From an uncultured Bacteroidales bacterium (GTDB lineage Bacteria; Bacteroidota; Bacteroidia; Bacteroidales; Bacteroidaceae): a stretch of 64,000 nucleotides of DNA. Positions 24,927 through 34,792 of this stretch are shown piece by piece; the first letter of the stretch is position 1; each line of letters begins with the position of its first letter. The translations under genes and the position numbers were made by a program. The notes beneath the pieces were generated by a model. That model was not told the origin of the DNA and made no database searches. It saw only the letters and a list, made by a program, of their open reading frames with translations. The stretch covers positions 1-64,000 of the forward strand of contig CADBXO010000013.1 of NCBI GenBank assembly GCA_902798685.1, written 5' to 3'.

Positions 24927-25930
24927 TGTCTGACCAGCTTGATTACAAGGCGGCCGATACCCGTTATGACGGGCGAATGCCATATTTCCGATGCGGACAC
25001 AGCGGAGTGAAACTGCCCGCAGTGTCTTTGGGATTCTGGCACAATTTTGGAAGTGTGGATGACTTTGACAAGGCTCATGCCACTGCCCGGTGTGCTTTTG
25101 ACAACGGTATTACCTGCTTTGATCTGGCTAACAACTACGGACCTGAGTACGGTAGCGCCGAGGAGAACCTGGGCCGTATGATGGACCTTTCATTCCGTCC
25201 CTACCGCGACGAGTTGTTCATCACCACAAAAGCCGGTTATGACATGTGGCCCGGACCGTACGGCGAATGGGGTTCAAGGAAATACCTTATGAGCAGTCTG
25301 GACCAGAGTCTCAGGCGTATGCGCCTGGATTATGTGGACCTGTTCTACTCTCACCGCTATGATCCCGAGACTCCCCTTGAGGAGACCATGCAGGCTCTGG
25401 TGGACATTGTCCGTCAGGGTAAGGCATTGTATGTGGGTATCTCCAACTATCCGGTCGACACGCTGGATTTCTGTTTCAGTTACCTTAAGGAGCGTGATGT
25501 GCCGTGTCTGATCTACCAGGGTCGTTTCAACATGATGGACCGCAGGGTGGAGGAGAGCGGAATCCTTGACAAGTGCTTTGAGGCCGGCGTTGGATTTACC
25601 GCCTTTTCACCGCTGAATCAGGGACTTCTGTCGGACCGTTACCTTAGGGGTATTCCGGCCGATTCCAGAATGGCCCGCAACCATTTCCTCAAAAAAGAGG
25701 TGCTGACCATGGATCTGGTATCCAGACTCCAGCGCCTGAACGATATTGCAGCCTCCCGCTCCCAGACCCTCTCCGAGATGGCGCTGGCATGGCTGCTCAA
25801 GGACTCGACGGTGACATCGGTCCTGGTGGGAGCAAGCTCTCCGGAGCAGATTCTGACCGACATCAAAGCCGTCAACAACACAGGCTTCACAGCCGATGAA
25901 CTGTACGAGATAGACAAACTTTCAAGATAG
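24926..25930 (+). CDS. Aldo/keto reductase, YghZ/GpR-like
   Basis: A 334-aa NADPH-dependent reductase of the AKR14/YghZ type. Catalytic tetrad residues are visible: Asp and Tyr in CFDLANNYGPEYGSAE, Lys in FITTKAGYDMWPGPYGEWGSRKY and His in VDLFYSHRYDPETPLEET. The long 'MWPGPYGEWGSRKYL' loop is characteristic of the L-glyceraldehyde-3-phosphate reductase group. The real substrate in this operon, an aldehyde or keto sugar, is unknown. The start ATG shares a base with the upstream stop, so it is translated together with the MFS gene. Confidence 0.9.
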   Translation: MSDQLDYKAADTRYDGRMPYFRCGHSGVKLPAVSLGFWHNFGSVDDFDKAHATARCAFDNGITCFDLANNYGPEYGSAEENLGRMMDLSFRPYRDELFITTKAGYDMWPGPYGEWGSRKYLMSSLDQSLRRMRLDYVDLFYSHRYDPETPLEETMQALVDIVRQGKALYVGISNYPVDTLDFCFSYLKERDVPCLIYQGRFNMMDRRVEESGILDKCFEAGVGFTAFSPLNQGLLSDRYLRGIPADSRMARNHFLKKEVLTMDLVSRLQRLNDIAASRSQTLSEMALAWLLKDSTVTSVLVGASSPEQILTDIKAVNNTGFTADELYEIDKLSR

Positions 25931-25952
25931 ACCTAACCTTATTGCTTCAATT

Positions 25953-27308
25953 ATGAGTTACAACAAACCTACAGTCAGAGAGAAGATAGCATACGCCCTT
26001 GGCGATGCTGCTGCAGGTGGCATAACATGGAAAATCATGTCCATTGCCTTCCCCTTGTTTTTCACCAATGTTTTCGGATTGACCTTTGCCGATGCTGCTG
26101 CACTGATGCTTATTGCACGTCTGTTTGACGTGGTCACCGACCCCATTATGGGCAGTCTGGCCGACCGCACACAGTCCAAGTGGGGTACATACCGCCCGTG
26201 GCTCATATTCGGAGCCATTCCGTTCGGACTGATATTCGCCCTGCTGCTCTATACACCGGATCTGGGCCCCTCAGGCAAGCGCGTCTACGCGTATGTACTC
26301 TATCTGCTCATGATGGCAGTCTATACAGCAGTCAACGTACCTTATGGCTCACTGCTGGGTGTCATGACCGATGACGACAATGAGAAGAACCAGTTCTCAT
26401 CATACCGAATGGTAGGTGCCTATGCAATGGGTTTCATCACTCTGCTCTCATTCCCTTACCTGCAGAAGATGGTAGGCGGGACCGATGCACATCAGTATGC
26501 AGTGCTGGGAGCCGTATTCGGCATCATTGCAGCAGCCATGACTCTGGCCTGCGGTCTGATGACAAAGGAACGTCTCAAACCCGTAAGGGCCGAGAAGTAC
26601 TCCCTGAGCCAGTTTGTTGACCTGTTCAAGAACAAACCCTGGATATACCTGACACTGATTGGCCTCTGCACCAACTTCTTCAACGGATTCCGTTATGCTG
26701 TGGCAGGTTATCTTATCTCATACTGCCTGGGCGGCGACGTAACCGTAGGCTCACTCATAATCAACTACACCGTACTGATGGCATTCGGTGAGGTTACCTG
26801 CATGATATTCGGAGGCGTATCACCCAAGTTCGCAAAGTGGGTGGGCTCCAAGCGCATGGCATTCCTCTGGGCTGCCGTCATCTGCGTGGTGTTCTCGGTT
26901 CTGTTCTTCTTTATTCCCATGAGCCCCAGATACATCTGGCTGATGGTTGCAGTGGTTATCCTTACCTCAGTGGGAGTAGGTCTCTACTCACCGCTGCTCT
27001 GGTCAATGTATGCCGATGTGGCTGACTTTGCAACCGAGAAGTTCGGAACATCATCGACCGGACTGATATTCTCATCGGGCACAATGGCTCAGAAACTGGG
27101 CGGTGCAATATCAGGTTCACTGATTGCCCTCCTGCTGGGTCTGGCAGGTGCACGCATGATCCCTGATGAGTTCGGCAACATGTCAATCGATCCTGCATCG
27201 GTCACCGAATCGGTTCGTACCATGGTATGGTCACTGTTCTCACTCATCCCGGCAGTCATTGCCGTTATAATGGGACTGCTTGCATATAAGTTCCCCATCA
27301 AGAAGTAA
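25953..27308 (+). CDS. GPH family sugar:cation symporter (MelB-like)
   Basis: A 451-aa inner-membrane carrier with about twelve hydrophobic segments. The family patterns are clear: [20 protein letters not shown], the cation/sugar site region [62 protein letters not shown] and [35 protein letters not shown]. Next to a cytoplasmic cellobiose phosphorylase, the likely cargo is cellobiose or a short cellodextrin; this is inference from position. The gap to the phosphorylase gene is only 5 nt. Confidence 0.92.
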   Translation: MSYNKPTVREKIAYALGDAAAGGITWKIMSIAFPLFFTNVFGLTFADAAALMLIARLFDVVTDPIMGSLADRTQSKWGTYRPWLIFGAIPFGLIFALLLYTPDLGPSGKRVYAYVLYLLMMAVYTAVNVPYGSLLGVMTDDDNEKNQFSSYRMVGAYAMGFITLLSFPYLQKMVGGTDAHQYAVLGAVFGIIAAAMTLACGLMTKERLKPVRAEKYSLSQFVDLFKNKPWIYLTLIGLCTNFFNGFRYAVAGYLISYCLGGDVTVGSLIINYTVLMAFGEVTCMIFGGVSPKFAKWVGSKRMAFLWAAVICVVFSVLFFFIPMSPRYIWLMVAVVILTSVGVGLYSPLLWSMYADVADFATEKFGTSSTGLIFSSGTMAQKLGGAISGSLIALLLGLAGARMIPDEFGNMSIDPASVTESVRTMVWSLFSLIPAVIAVIMGLLAYKFPIKK

Positions 27309-27313
27309 GTTCT

Positions 27314-29752
27314 ATGGCAAAGGAATACGGACATTACGACGATGCGGCCAGGGAGTATGTCATTACCGATCCCTGCACCCCATGGCCTTGGATAAACTAT
27401 CTGGGTACCGAGGATTTCTTCGGACTGATTTCAAATACCGCCGGTGGTTACAGCTTCTGCAAGGATGCCAAGTTCCGCCGCATCACACGCTACCGTTATA
27501 ACGGTGTGCCGATGGACGCGGGCGGCCGCTATTTCTACATAAAGGACGGCAACACCGTCTGGAATCCCGGCTGGAAACCCTGTAAGACTGAGCTTGATTT
27601 CTATGAGTGCCGTCACGGCATGAACTATACCTCCATTGAGGGCCGAAAGGATGGCGTAACCGCAAAGGTGCTCTTCTTTGTGCCGCTCAAGACATGGGCC
27701 GAAGTTCAGAAACTGACGCTTACCAACACTACCGATAAGGTAAAGAAGCTCAAGCTGTTCAGCTTCCAGGAGTGGTGCCTTTGGAACGCGTCGACCGATA
27801 TGGAGAATTTCCAGCGCAACTTCTCTACCGGTGAGGTTGAGATAGAGGGTTCTGTGATCTATCACAAGACCGAATACAAGGAGCGCCGCAACCACTACGC
27901 ATACTATTCGGTCAATGTCCCCGTGCAGGGTTTTGACACCGACCGAGAATCATTCCTGGGTCTGTACAACGGATTCGATGCACCCCAGGCCGTGCTTGAG
28001 GGCAAGCCCCGTAACAGCGTCGCCCACGGATGGTCACCCATAGCATCTCACTATCTGGAGATTGAACTTAAACCTGGCGAGAGCCGTGACCTGGTGTTCG
28101 TGCTGGGTTACGTTGAGAATGCACAGGATGACAAGTGGGAGAGCAAGGGCGTCATCAACAAACGCCCCGCCCGTGAGACCCTGTCACGTCTGGATACTGT
28201 GGCCAAGGTGGATGCCGAGTTCCGTAAACTGAATGAGTATTGGGACAATCTTCTGAGCATATTCAGTGTTACGAGCGGTGATGAGCGCCTGGACCGTACG
28301 GTCAATATCTGGAACCAGTACCAGTGCATGATCACTTTCTGTTTCTCACGCAGCGCATCGTTCTTTGAGAGCGGCATAGGCCGAGGCATGGGATTCCGTG
28401 ACTCCAACCAGGACCTGATTGGTTTTGTGCATCAGATTCCGGAGCGTGCCCGCGAGCGCATAATCGATATTGCATCGACCCAGTTTGCCGACGGCGGCTG
28501 CTACCATCAGTACCAACCCCTGACCAAGCGCGGTAATGACGGCATCGGCGGCGGATTCAACGATGACCCCATGTGGCTCATATTCGGCGTTTGCGGTTAC
28601 CTGCGCGAGACGGGTGATTTCAGCATACTGGACGAGCCGGTTCCGTTCGATAACGTGCCGGGCAGTGAGAAGAGCCTGTTCGAGCATCTTACCATATCAT
28701 TCGATCATGTAATCAATAATTTGGGTCCGCACGGACTGCCGCTGATAGGTCGTGCCGACTGGAACGACTGCATGAACCTGAACTGTTTCTCAAATGATCC
28801 CGACGAGAGCTTCCAGACTACCGAGAACAAGACCGAGGGCAGTAAGGCCGAGAGCCTGATGATTGCCGGTCTGTTCGTATTCAGCGGACGTGACTATGTG
28901 GAGCTCTGCCGTCACTTGGGTCGTAACGCCGAGGCTGACCGGGCACAGAAATACATCGATGAAATGGTGGTTTCTGTAGAGAAATACGGTTGGGACGGTG
29001 ATTGGTTCCTTCGTGCATATGACTACTTTGGCCGCAAGGTGGGATCCAAGGAGAATGAGGAGGGCCAGATCTTTATCGAGTCCAACGGTTGGTGCACCAT
29101 GGCGGGCATCGGCCTTAAGGAAGGTCTCTGCGACAAGGCTCTTGACTCCGTCAAGGAGCGTCTTGACTCAGAGCACGGCATTGTGCTGAACAACCCCGCA
29201 TTCACACGTTACTACATAGAGTACGGTGAGATATCAAGCTATCCGGCAGGCTACAAGGAGAATGCCGGCATATTCTGCCACAACAACCCTTGGGTAATAA
29301 TTGGTGAGACGGTTCGCGGTAACGGAAAGGCAGCCATGGAATACTGGCGCAAAATCTGCCCCGCATACATCAAGGACCAGACCCTGCACAAGGTAGAGCC
29401 CTACGTTTACTCACAGATGGTAGCGGGCAAGGATGCTTTCCGTCCCGGTGAGGGCAAGAACTCATGGCTCACGGGTACAGCCGCCTGGAACTGGTATACC
29501 ATAACCCAGTTCATTCTGGGTATCAAGCCTACCTATAACGGCCTAGAGATTGATCCCTGTATCAGTCCCGACATGAAGGAGTTCACCGTCACCCGCAAGT
29601 TCCGCGGTGCTACATACATCATTGAGGTGGTTAACCGTAGCGGTGCCCAGAGAGGTGTGAAAGAGCTTCTTGTGGATGGCAGCCGCGTTGAGGGTACTCT
29701 GGTACCTCTGGCTAAAGAGGGTTCTACAGTAAAAATAACCGCAATCCTTTAA
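27314..29752 (+). CDS. cbp: Cellobiose phosphorylase (GH94)
   Basis: Splits cellobiose with phosphate into glucose-1-phosphate and glucose, saving one ATP; cytoplasmic, as no signal peptide is present. The 812-aa sequence is close to clostridial cellobiose phosphorylases throughout: [27 protein letters not shown] at the N-terminus, [68 protein letters not shown] with the catalytic acid Asp485, and [14 protein letters not shown] with the phosphate-binding region [11 protein letters not shown]. Cellodextrin or laminaribiose phosphorylase is less likely given this match. The stop codon lies in a hairpin shared with folB. Confidence 0.94.
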   Translation: MAKEYGHYDDAAREYVITDPCTPWPWINYLGTEDFFGLISNTAGGYSFCKDAKFRRITRYRYNGVPMDAGGRYFYIKDGNTVWNPGWKPCKTELDFYECRHGMNYTSIEGRKDGVTAKVLFFVPLKTWAEVQKLTLTNTTDKVKKLKLFSFQEWCLWNASTDMENFQRNFSTGEVEIEGSVIYHKTEYKERRNHYAYYSVNVPVQGFDTDRESFLGLYNGFDAPQAVLEGKPRNSVAHGWSPIASHYLEIELKPGESRDLVFVLGYVENAQDDKWESKGVINKRPARETLSRLDTVAKVDAEFRKLNEYWDNLLSIFSVTSGDERLDRTVNIWNQYQCMITFCFSRSASFFESGIGRGMGFRDSNQDLIGFVHQIPERARERIIDIASTQFADGGCYHQYQPLTKRGNDGIGGGFNDDPMWLIFGVCGYLRETGDFSILDEPVPFDNVPGSEKSLFEHLTISFDHVINNLGPHGLPLIGRADWNDCMNLNCFSNDPDESFQTTENKTEGSKAESLMIAGLFVFSGRDYVELCRHLGRNAEADRAQKYIDEMVVSVEKYGWDGDWFLRAYDYFGRKVGSKENEEGQIFIESNGWCTMAGIGLKEGLCDKALDSVKERLDSEHGIVLNNPAFTRYYIEYGEISSYPAGYKENAGIFCHNNPWVIIGETVRGNGKAAMEYWRKICPAYIKDQTLHKVEPYVYSQMVAGKDAFRPGEGKNSWLTGTAAWNWYTITQFILGIKPTYNGLEIDPCISPDMKEFTVTRKFRGATYIIEVVNRSGAQRGVKELLVDGSRVEGTLVPLAKEGSTVKITAIL

Positions 29753-29768
29753 CGGACTGCGGTTATTT
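29733..29768. terminator. Bidirectional terminator overlapping two coding ends
   Basis: AAATAACCGCA (29733-29743) and TGCGGTTATTT (29758-29768) form a perfect 11-bp stem, with extra TCC/GGA pairing inside, between the convergent cbp and folB genes. Both stop codons sit in the loop region (TTTAA), so the stem codes the last residues of both proteins. Confidence 0.8.
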
Positions 29769-30117
29769 CAACTGATGCCTTGCTGCACGGTATCCCAACC
29801 GGCGGGTTTTCCTTACTCACCCGTACCGTCACTTCCGTCATTTTGCTGAATTTATCCAACAGAGACTGTGCAATCCGGCCTGCTACATGTTCGAGCAGGG
29901 CGGAGCGGATCTGCATCTGCTGTTTTGCGACTTCAGCTACTTTGGCGTAGTTGATTGTTCCGCTCAGGTTGTCGCCTAGTATGGCGTCGGTGACATCGGC
30001 CTTCATGGTGATGTCAACGGTGTACCATGCACCGACAATGGCCTCCTGCGGTTCTGCTCCGTGGTAGGAGTAGAACCGCAGGCTGTCAAGTGTGATTGTC
30101 TGTTCCTTTATTTTCAT
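29749..30117 (-). CDS. folB: Dihydroneopterin aldolase
   Basis: FolB converts 7,8-dihydroneopterin to 6-hydroxymethyl-dihydropterin and glycolaldehyde in folate synthesis. The 122-aa protein has [22 protein letters not shown] (the family's first strand with the pterin-binding region), [15 protein letters not shown] and [18 protein letters not shown], followed by [23 protein letters not shown], standard for the family. It starts 1 nt after the nrdJ stop and its own stop overlaps that of the cellobiose phosphorylase gene by 4 nt on the opposite strand. Confidence 0.93.
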   Translation of the reverse strand: MKIKEQTITLDSLRFYSYHGAEPQEAIVGAWYTVDITMKADVTDAILGDNLSGTINYAKVAEVAKQQMQIRSALLEHVAGRIAQSLLDKFSKMTEVTVRVSKENPPVGIPCSKASVEITAVR

Positions 30118-30118
30118 T

Positions 30119-32698
30119 TTATCCGCAACGTGATGATCCGCAGTTTTTGCAGATGAGGCAGCCCTCCTGGTAAACCAGTGACTCGGAGCCGCAGACGGTG
30201 CACTTCTCGCCCTTGACGGCGGTGCCGTCCTGAACGTATTTCTTGAGTGCGCGCTCTACACCGTTCTTCCAGTTGTTGATGTTCTCTGAACCAAGGTCAA
30301 GTGAGCCGATGAGCTTGATGCAGAGGTCAATGGGCATCTGGTAACGGAGTACGCCCGATATCAGCTTGGCGTAGTTCCAGTACTCCTTGTCAAATTTCTC
30401 GGAGAGGCCCTCGATGGTAACCTTGTATCCGCGCTTGTTTGTGAACTGGAAGTCGTAGCGCTTACGGCCCTCCTCATCTATGTTCTTGATAATCCAGACT
30501 TTCTCGACGGTCTTGGGCAGTACAATACCCTCCTCATCGTCCTGCAGACCGGTGAATATTTCGTATGGACGGCCATCCAGGATTCCCACGAATGCCACCC
30601 ATTTCTCCTTGTTGTTCTGGAAACGTACCACATCGGCCTCGAGAATGCGGGGGCGAACCTCGATGACCTGACGCGGCTCGCAGTCGCAAGGTGCCAGGGT
30701 AGGCTCCTTGGCGTCCTTTTTCTCTTTTTCGGCCTTCTTGTCACTCTTGGCGTCAACCAGGACACCGTCACGTGAGCCGTCACGGTATACGGTGCAGCCC
30801 TTGCATCCGCTCTTCCATGCCTCTACGTAGAGCTGGTTGACCAGATCCTCTGATACATCGTTGGGCAGGTTGATGGTGACGCTGATGGAGTGGTCAACCC
30901 ACTTCTGCATGGCACCCTGCATCTTGACCTTGTTGACCCAGTCAACATCCTGGGCTGTGGCCTTGTAGTAGGGCGAGCGTGCCACCAGTTCGTCAACCTC
31001 CTCGGAAGAGAATTTCTGGGCGGGGTTGATGCCGTTTACAATCATCCACTCCACGAACTTGTGGTGGAATACGATGAACTCCTCGAATGCATCGCCGTTC
31101 TCATCGGTAAAGGTGATGTTGGCGTTCTCGTCATCGCGGTTTACCTTGCGGCGGCGCTTGTAGACGGGCATGAATACCGGCTCCAGACCGGAGGTGGTCT
31201 GAGTCATAAGGCTTACTGTGCCGGTGGGGGCGATGGTAAGACATGCTATGTTACGGCGGCCGTACTTTTTCATATCCTCATAGAGCTGGGGATCGGCCTC
31301 CTTAAGACGCAGTATGAAGGGGTTCTTCTGCTCGCGTTTCCAGTCAAATATCTCAAATGCACCGCGCTCCTTTGCCATCTCGACCGATGAACGGTAAGCG
31401 GCAAGTGCCAGGGTGCGCTGAACCTTCTCGGCAAACTCGGTTGCCTGATCGGTTCCGTAGCGCAGACCCAGAGCGGCCAGCATATCTCCCTCGGCGGTGA
31501 TACCCACGCCGGTACGGCGGCCCATTGTGCTCTTGTGCATGATCTTCTCCCAGAGACGTTTCTCAGTATACTTGGTCTCGTCATCCTCGGGGTCACTTGC
31601 AATCTTGGCCTGGATCATGTCGATCTTCTCGATTTCAAGGTCGATGATATCGTCCATGATGCGCTGTGCAATTGCAACGTGCTTCTTGAAGAGGTCAAAG
31701 TCAAACCTGGCCTTGGGAGTGAAGGGATCCTTTACGTATGAGTAGAGGTTGATGGCCAGCAGACGGCAGCTGTCATAGGGGCAGAGAGGGATCTCACCGC
31801 AGGGGTTGGTGCTGACGGTGCGGAAACCCAGGTCGGCGTAGCAGTCGGGGACTGACTCACGCAGAATGGTGTCCCAAAACAGTACTCCGGGCTCGGCCGA
31901 TTTCCATGCGTTGTGTACTATCTTTTTCCAGAGCTCACTTGCATCGATCTCCTTCTTGTAAAGGGGTTTCTTGGAATCGATGGGGTAGGTCTGCAGATAT
32001 TTGCGGCCCTCGATGGCGGCCTTCATGAACTCATCGTCAATCTTGACCGATACGTTGGCGCCGGTAACCTTTCCGCTTTCCATCTTGGCATCGATGAATG
32101 ACTCTGAATCGGGGTGCTTGATGGATACGCTCAGCATCAGTGCGCCGCGGCGTCCGTCCTGTGCAACCTCACGGGTGGAGTTTGAGAAACGCTCCATGAA
32201 AGGAACAAGTCCGGTTGATGTCAGGGCCGAGTTCTTTACGGGAGAGCCCTTGGGACGTATGTCAGAGAGGTCATGACCTACACCGCCACGGCGTTTCATA
32301 AGCTGTACCTGCTCCTCGTCAATCTTCATGATTGCACCGTAGGAGTCAGCTGAGCCTTCATTGCCTATTACGAAGCAGTTGGAGAGTGAGGCAATCTGAT
32401 AATTGTTGCCGATACCTGTCATGGGACTTCCCTGAGGAACGATATACCTGAATCCCTTGAGCAGGTCATGAAGTTGTGCCGCGGTCATGGGGTTCTTGTA
32501 CTTTTTCTCCACGCGTGCAATCTCATTGGCTATACGCCAGTGCATGTCATCGGGAGTCTTCTCATAGATTTTTCCGAAGGAGTCCTTTACTGCGTACTTG
32601 TTCACCCAGACTTTGGCTGCAAGTTCGTCACCTCCGAAATAGTCCACCGAGGCCTTGAACGCCTCGTCGAAAGTGTAGGTTTGTTTCTTGTCGTCCAT
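30119..32698 (-). CDS. nrdJ: Adenosylcobalamin-dependent (class II) ribonucleotide reductase
   Basis: Reduces ribonucleotides to deoxyribonucleotides with an adenosylcobalamin radical and needs no oxygen. The 859-aa protein shows NCFVIGNEGSADSYGAIMKIDEEQVQLMKRRGGVGHDLSDIRPKG-type motifs in the N-terminal barrel, the active-site segment STNPCGEIPL, the second substrate loop IAPTGTVSLMTQTTSGLEP, SVTINLPNDVSEDLV and GCKGCTVYRDGSRDGVL. The C-terminus ends with a four-cysteine zinc-binding tail (CTVCG and CKNCGSSRCG), as in other NrdJ proteins. No ATP-cone is seen. It has its own -7 box and runs into folB. No cobalamin riboswitch is visible upstream. Confidence 0.95.
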   Translation of the reverse strand: MDDKKQTYTFDEAFKASVDYFGGDELAAKVWVNKYAVKDSFGKIYEKTPDDMHWRIANEIARVEKKYKNPMTAAQLHDLLKGFRYIVPQGSPMTGIGNNYQIASLSNCFVIGNEGSADSYGAIMKIDEEQVQLMKRRGGVGHDLSDIRPKGSPVKNSALTSTGLVPFMERFSNSTREVAQDGRRGALMLSVSIKHPDSESFIDAKMESGKVTGANVSVKIDDEFMKAAIEGRKYLQTYPIDSKKPLYKKEIDASELWKKIVHNAWKSAEPGVLFWDTILRESVPDCYADLGFRTVSTNPCGEIPLCPYDSCRLLAINLYSYVKDPFTPKARFDFDLFKKHVAIAQRIMDDIIDLEIEKIDMIQAKIASDPEDDETKYTEKRLWEKIMHKSTMGRRTGVGITAEGDMLAALGLRYGTDQATEFAEKVQRTLALAAYRSSVEMAKERGAFEIFDWKREQKNPFILRLKEADPQLYEDMKKYGRRNIACLTIAPTGTVSLMTQTTSGLEPVFMPVYKRRRKVNRDDENANITFTDENGDAFEEFIVFHHKFVEWMIVNGINPAQKFSSEEVDELVARSPYYKATAQDVDWVNKVKMQGAMQKWVDHSISVTINLPNDVSEDLVNQLYVEAWKSGCKGCTVYRDGSRDGVLVDAKSDKKAEKEKKDAKEPTLAPCDCEPRQVIEVRPRILEADVVRFQNNKEKWVAFVGILDGRPYEIFTGLQDDEEGIVLPKTVEKVWIIKNIDEEGRKRYDFQFTNKRGYKVTIEGLSEKFDKEYWNYAKLISGVLRYQMPIDLCIKLIGSLDLGSENINNWKNGVERALKKYVQDGTAVKGEKCTVCGSESLVYQEGCLICKNCGSSRCG

Positions 32699-32763
32699 TT
32701 ATTATTCCTTGTTTGATGTATGCGCAAAAGCATTGTCCAATCGGCAGATTGGCAACAGCTTTA

Positions 32764-32771
32764 CAAATGTA
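32764..32771 (-). promoter_or_regulatory. -7 box for nrdJ
   Basis: TACATTTG on the minus strand, consensus TAnnTTTG, 65 nt before the nrdJ ATG. Confidence 0.55.
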
Positions 32772-32968
32772 TATATTGTGTCTGATAAAAACTAATGTTT
32801 GAAAAATAAATTGCCGGTCCTATACAAAGTTTTCCGTTTTGAAAGGAATAACTGCTGAAAATCAATGTAATACGATTTTTGAAAAGTCAAAAAGTTTCCC
32901 AAAACGGAAAATTGTTGAAGATTTTTGATGAATTGAATGGTTTGAAACCGGACCGGAAGACAAAGAAA

Positions 32969-32993
32969 AAAGCGGTGAGAGAGTCACCGCTTT
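32969..32993 (-). terminator. Terminator after dnaA
   Basis: AAAGCGGTGA and TCACCGCTTT form a perfect 10-bp stem with a 5-nt loop; read on the minus strand it is followed by TTTTTCTTTG. It lies 25 nt past the dnaA stop. Confidence 0.85.
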
Positions 32994-33017
32994 AATCAAC
33001 TTCTACATCCTGAGATC

Positions 33018-34415
33018 TCAGCAGCGAAGTCCGCTTTCGATATTTTCCATATCGGCCTTGAAGTTCTTGTCTACCTGAATCTGGTCACGGACCATATTAC
33101 ATGCGTGGAGAACTGTGGCGTGATCGCGCTTTCCGATGTAGGCTCCAATTTTTGAAGTTGAGAAATCCAGATACTTTTTGGCCAGATACATGCTTATCTG
33201 TCTTGCCTGGACGATCTCATGCTTACGTGATTTGGACTGCACGGATGTCTCGTCGATGTTATAATAGTCGCAGACCTTAGAGATGATTGATTCGATTGTG
33301 ATAGGTTTCTGCTCGTGATGCTGGCTCTTGTCTATCACCTCATGGGTAAGATTCAGGTCAACCTCCTTGCCGTAGATTGTTGAATATGCCATCAGTGAGA
33401 CAATCACACCCTCCAGGTCACGAACGTTATCCCTTACCTTGTCGGCTATGTAATCGATTACCGGTTCCGGGAACTTGATTCCGTCGCGTCTTGTCTTGTC
33501 GCGAAGGATGTCCTTACGGAGGTTCAGGTCAGGACGCTCCAACTCAGCCACCAAGCCCCATTTGAAGCGGGTGATCAGACGCTCCTCAAGGTCTTTCATA
33601 TCCTTGGGAGGACGGTCGCTCGTCATGATGAGCTGTTTGTGGTTAAGGTGCAGATAGTTGAATATATGGAAGAATGTATTCTGAGTCTTGGTATATCCGG
33701 AGAGCTCCTGCATGTCATCGATTATCAGTACGTCAATTGACTGATAGAAATGGATGAAGTCATTTACAGTGTTGTTTCTGGCAGCATCTGTATACTGAAC
33801 CATGAACAGGTGTGCTGATACGTAGAGGACTCTCTTCTCGGGATGGAGTTCCTTAACCCTGCGGCCGATAGCGGTAGCAAGGTGAGTCTTACCTACGCCG
33901 GATGAACCGTATATGAAGAGGGGGTTGAAAGCGCTGCCTGCGGGATTGAGCGCGATGGTCTCACCGGCTGTACGTGCAAGCTTGTTGCTTATACCCTCGA
34001 CAAAGTTGTCAAAACTGTAGTTGGGATCCAGTTGGGGATTGAGATCCTGAACCAGGGGAGCATCTGTTACAGAGGGAGCCTTGTTGCCGATCTCGGCAGT
34101 ACCCTTGATATTATATAAGGTATCGGCTGAACTTACGTTCTGGCTGATGTTGTTCTCCTTATCGGTAAGGATGCTGTATGCCAGTTTTGTACCCTTTCCG
34201 AATACCTTAGTAAGAGCTGCCTTTATTACGTCCAGGCAGTTCTGCTCAAGATACTCATATACGAATGGGCTGGGGATCTGGATAAGGAGCTCACCGTTTT
34301 CCAATGACACCGGTTCTGTTACGGAGAACCACGTATCGAAAACTGCTTTCGACACGTTGTCTCGGATGAAATCCAGACATAAGCTCCATTGGTTTTTTAG
34401 TTCAGTCCCTATCAT
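33018..34415 (-). CDS. dnaA: Chromosomal replication initiator protein DnaA
   Basis: DnaA binds the origin and opens the duplex. With the start at 34415 the product is 465 aa and begins MIGTELKNQWSLCLDFIRDN, which lines up with Bacteroides DnaA domain I. Domain III has Walker A GSSGVGKTHLA and Walker B VLIIDDMQEL, and domain IV ends with the DNA-binding signature KIGAYIGKRDHATVLHACN. The frame is open back to a TTG at 34499 and has another ATG at 34457, but the promoter-like TTTG-N20-CAACTTTG lies inside that extension, so the longer forms are unlikely. Followed by a strong terminator. Confidence 0.93.
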   Translation of the reverse strand: MIGTELKNQWSLCLDFIRDNVSKAVFDTWFSVTEPVSLENGELLIQIPSPFVYEYLEQNCLDVIKAALTKVFGKGTKLAYSILTDKENNISQNVSSADTLYNIKGTAEIGNKAPSVTDAPLVQDLNPQLDPNYSFDNFVEGISNKLARTAGETIALNPAGSAFNPLFIYGSSGVGKTHLATAIGRRVKELHPEKRVLYVSAHLFMVQYTDAARNNTVNDFIHFYQSIDVLIIDDMQELSGYTKTQNTFFHIFNYLHLNHKQLIMTSDRPPKDMKDLEERLITRFKWGLVAELERPDLNLRKDILRDKTRRDGIKFPEPVIDYIADKVRDNVRDLEGVIVSLMAYSTIYGKEVDLNLTHEVIDKSQHHEQKPITIESIISKVCDYYNIDETSVQSKSRKHEIVQARQISMYLAKKYLDFSTSKIGAYIGKRDHATVLHACNMVRDQIQVDKNFKADMENIESGLRC

Positions 34416-34468
34416 AGTTTTGGGCGGGTTGGGTCGGACTATTCGGTGTCTTTCCATCAACTGCTTTG

Positions 34469-34500
34469 CAAAGTTGACAATCTTATTCCAATAAAACAAA
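34469..34500 (-). promoter_or_regulatory. dnaA promoter candidate
   Basis: On the minus strand TTTG (34500-34497), 20 nt, then CAACTTTG (34476-34469), a near-consensus Bacteroidetes -33/-7 pair; the dnaA ATG at 34415 lies about 53 nt downstream. Confidence 0.5.
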
Positions 34501-34732
34501 CCGGTTCGTTTTACCTAAAAATTCGTCTTTCGTAAAATGCTGGCAATCAGGCCTTTGGAAAATGGCATTAAAAAAGTTGAAAAGAGCCTATTGACTTTTA
34601 CTACACTCTTGAATATCAGTCGTTTAACCTGTTGATAACTCAAAAACGAGTCCGTTTTTGGGCTATTATTCACCCGTTTTCAATGCATCCTAAAAGGCGA
34701 TTGCAGATTGACCGATATTAAAAACAAAAAAA

Positions 34733-34763
34733 CGTCATATTTAGACAAAATCTAAATATGACG
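34733..34763 (-). terminator. Terminator after the amidase operon
   Basis: CGTCATATTTAGA and TCTAAATATGACG make a perfect 13-bp stem with a 5-nt loop; on the minus strand the stem is followed by TTTTTTTG. It ends the five-gene operon that begins at 42648. Confidence 0.85.
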
Positions 34764-34792
34764 CTGTTGGCGAGTGTATAATTTATGAAATA

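Larger units (their letters stand above)
32699..33017. other. nrdJ-dnaA intergenic region with inverted repeats
   Basis: About 320 bp, AT-rich. It holds the nrdJ -7 box (32764-32771, minus), a CCAATC/GATTGG hairpin in the nrdJ leader (32737-32752), a perfect 12-bp inverted repeat TTTTCCGTTTTG / CAAAACGGAAAA (32830-32841 and 32900-32911) and the dnaA terminator. No gene or known riboswitch was recognised. Confidence 0.6.
34416..34792. other. dnaA upstream region
   Basis: About 380 bp without a gene. It contains a dnaA promoter candidate (34469-34500), a DnaA-box-like 9-mer TGTTGATAA (34630-34638; TTATCAACA on the other strand), a perfect hairpin CAAAAACG-agtc-CGTTTTTG directly beside it (34641-34660), and the amidase terminator (34733-34763). 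Too few DnaA boxes are visible to call an origin. Confidence 0.5.

Noticed and set aside
30890..31390. Plus-strand 166-codon open frame
   Set aside because: Antisense to nrdJ, which has intact catalytic motifs across the same stretch.
32699..32770. Cobalamin riboswitch in the leader of the B12-dependent ribonucleotide reductase
   Set aside because: No B12-box-like sequence is seen; the leader is about 65 nt with only a small CCAATC/GATTGG hairpin.
34416..34499. Longer DnaA starting at the TTG at 34499 or ATG at 34457
   Set aside because: The likely promoter lies inside this extension and the family alignment begins at the ATG at 34415.
34416..34792. Replication origin next to dnaA
   Set aside because: Only one imperfect DnaA box and no box cluster or unwinding-element array; dnaA is often not at the origin in this group.
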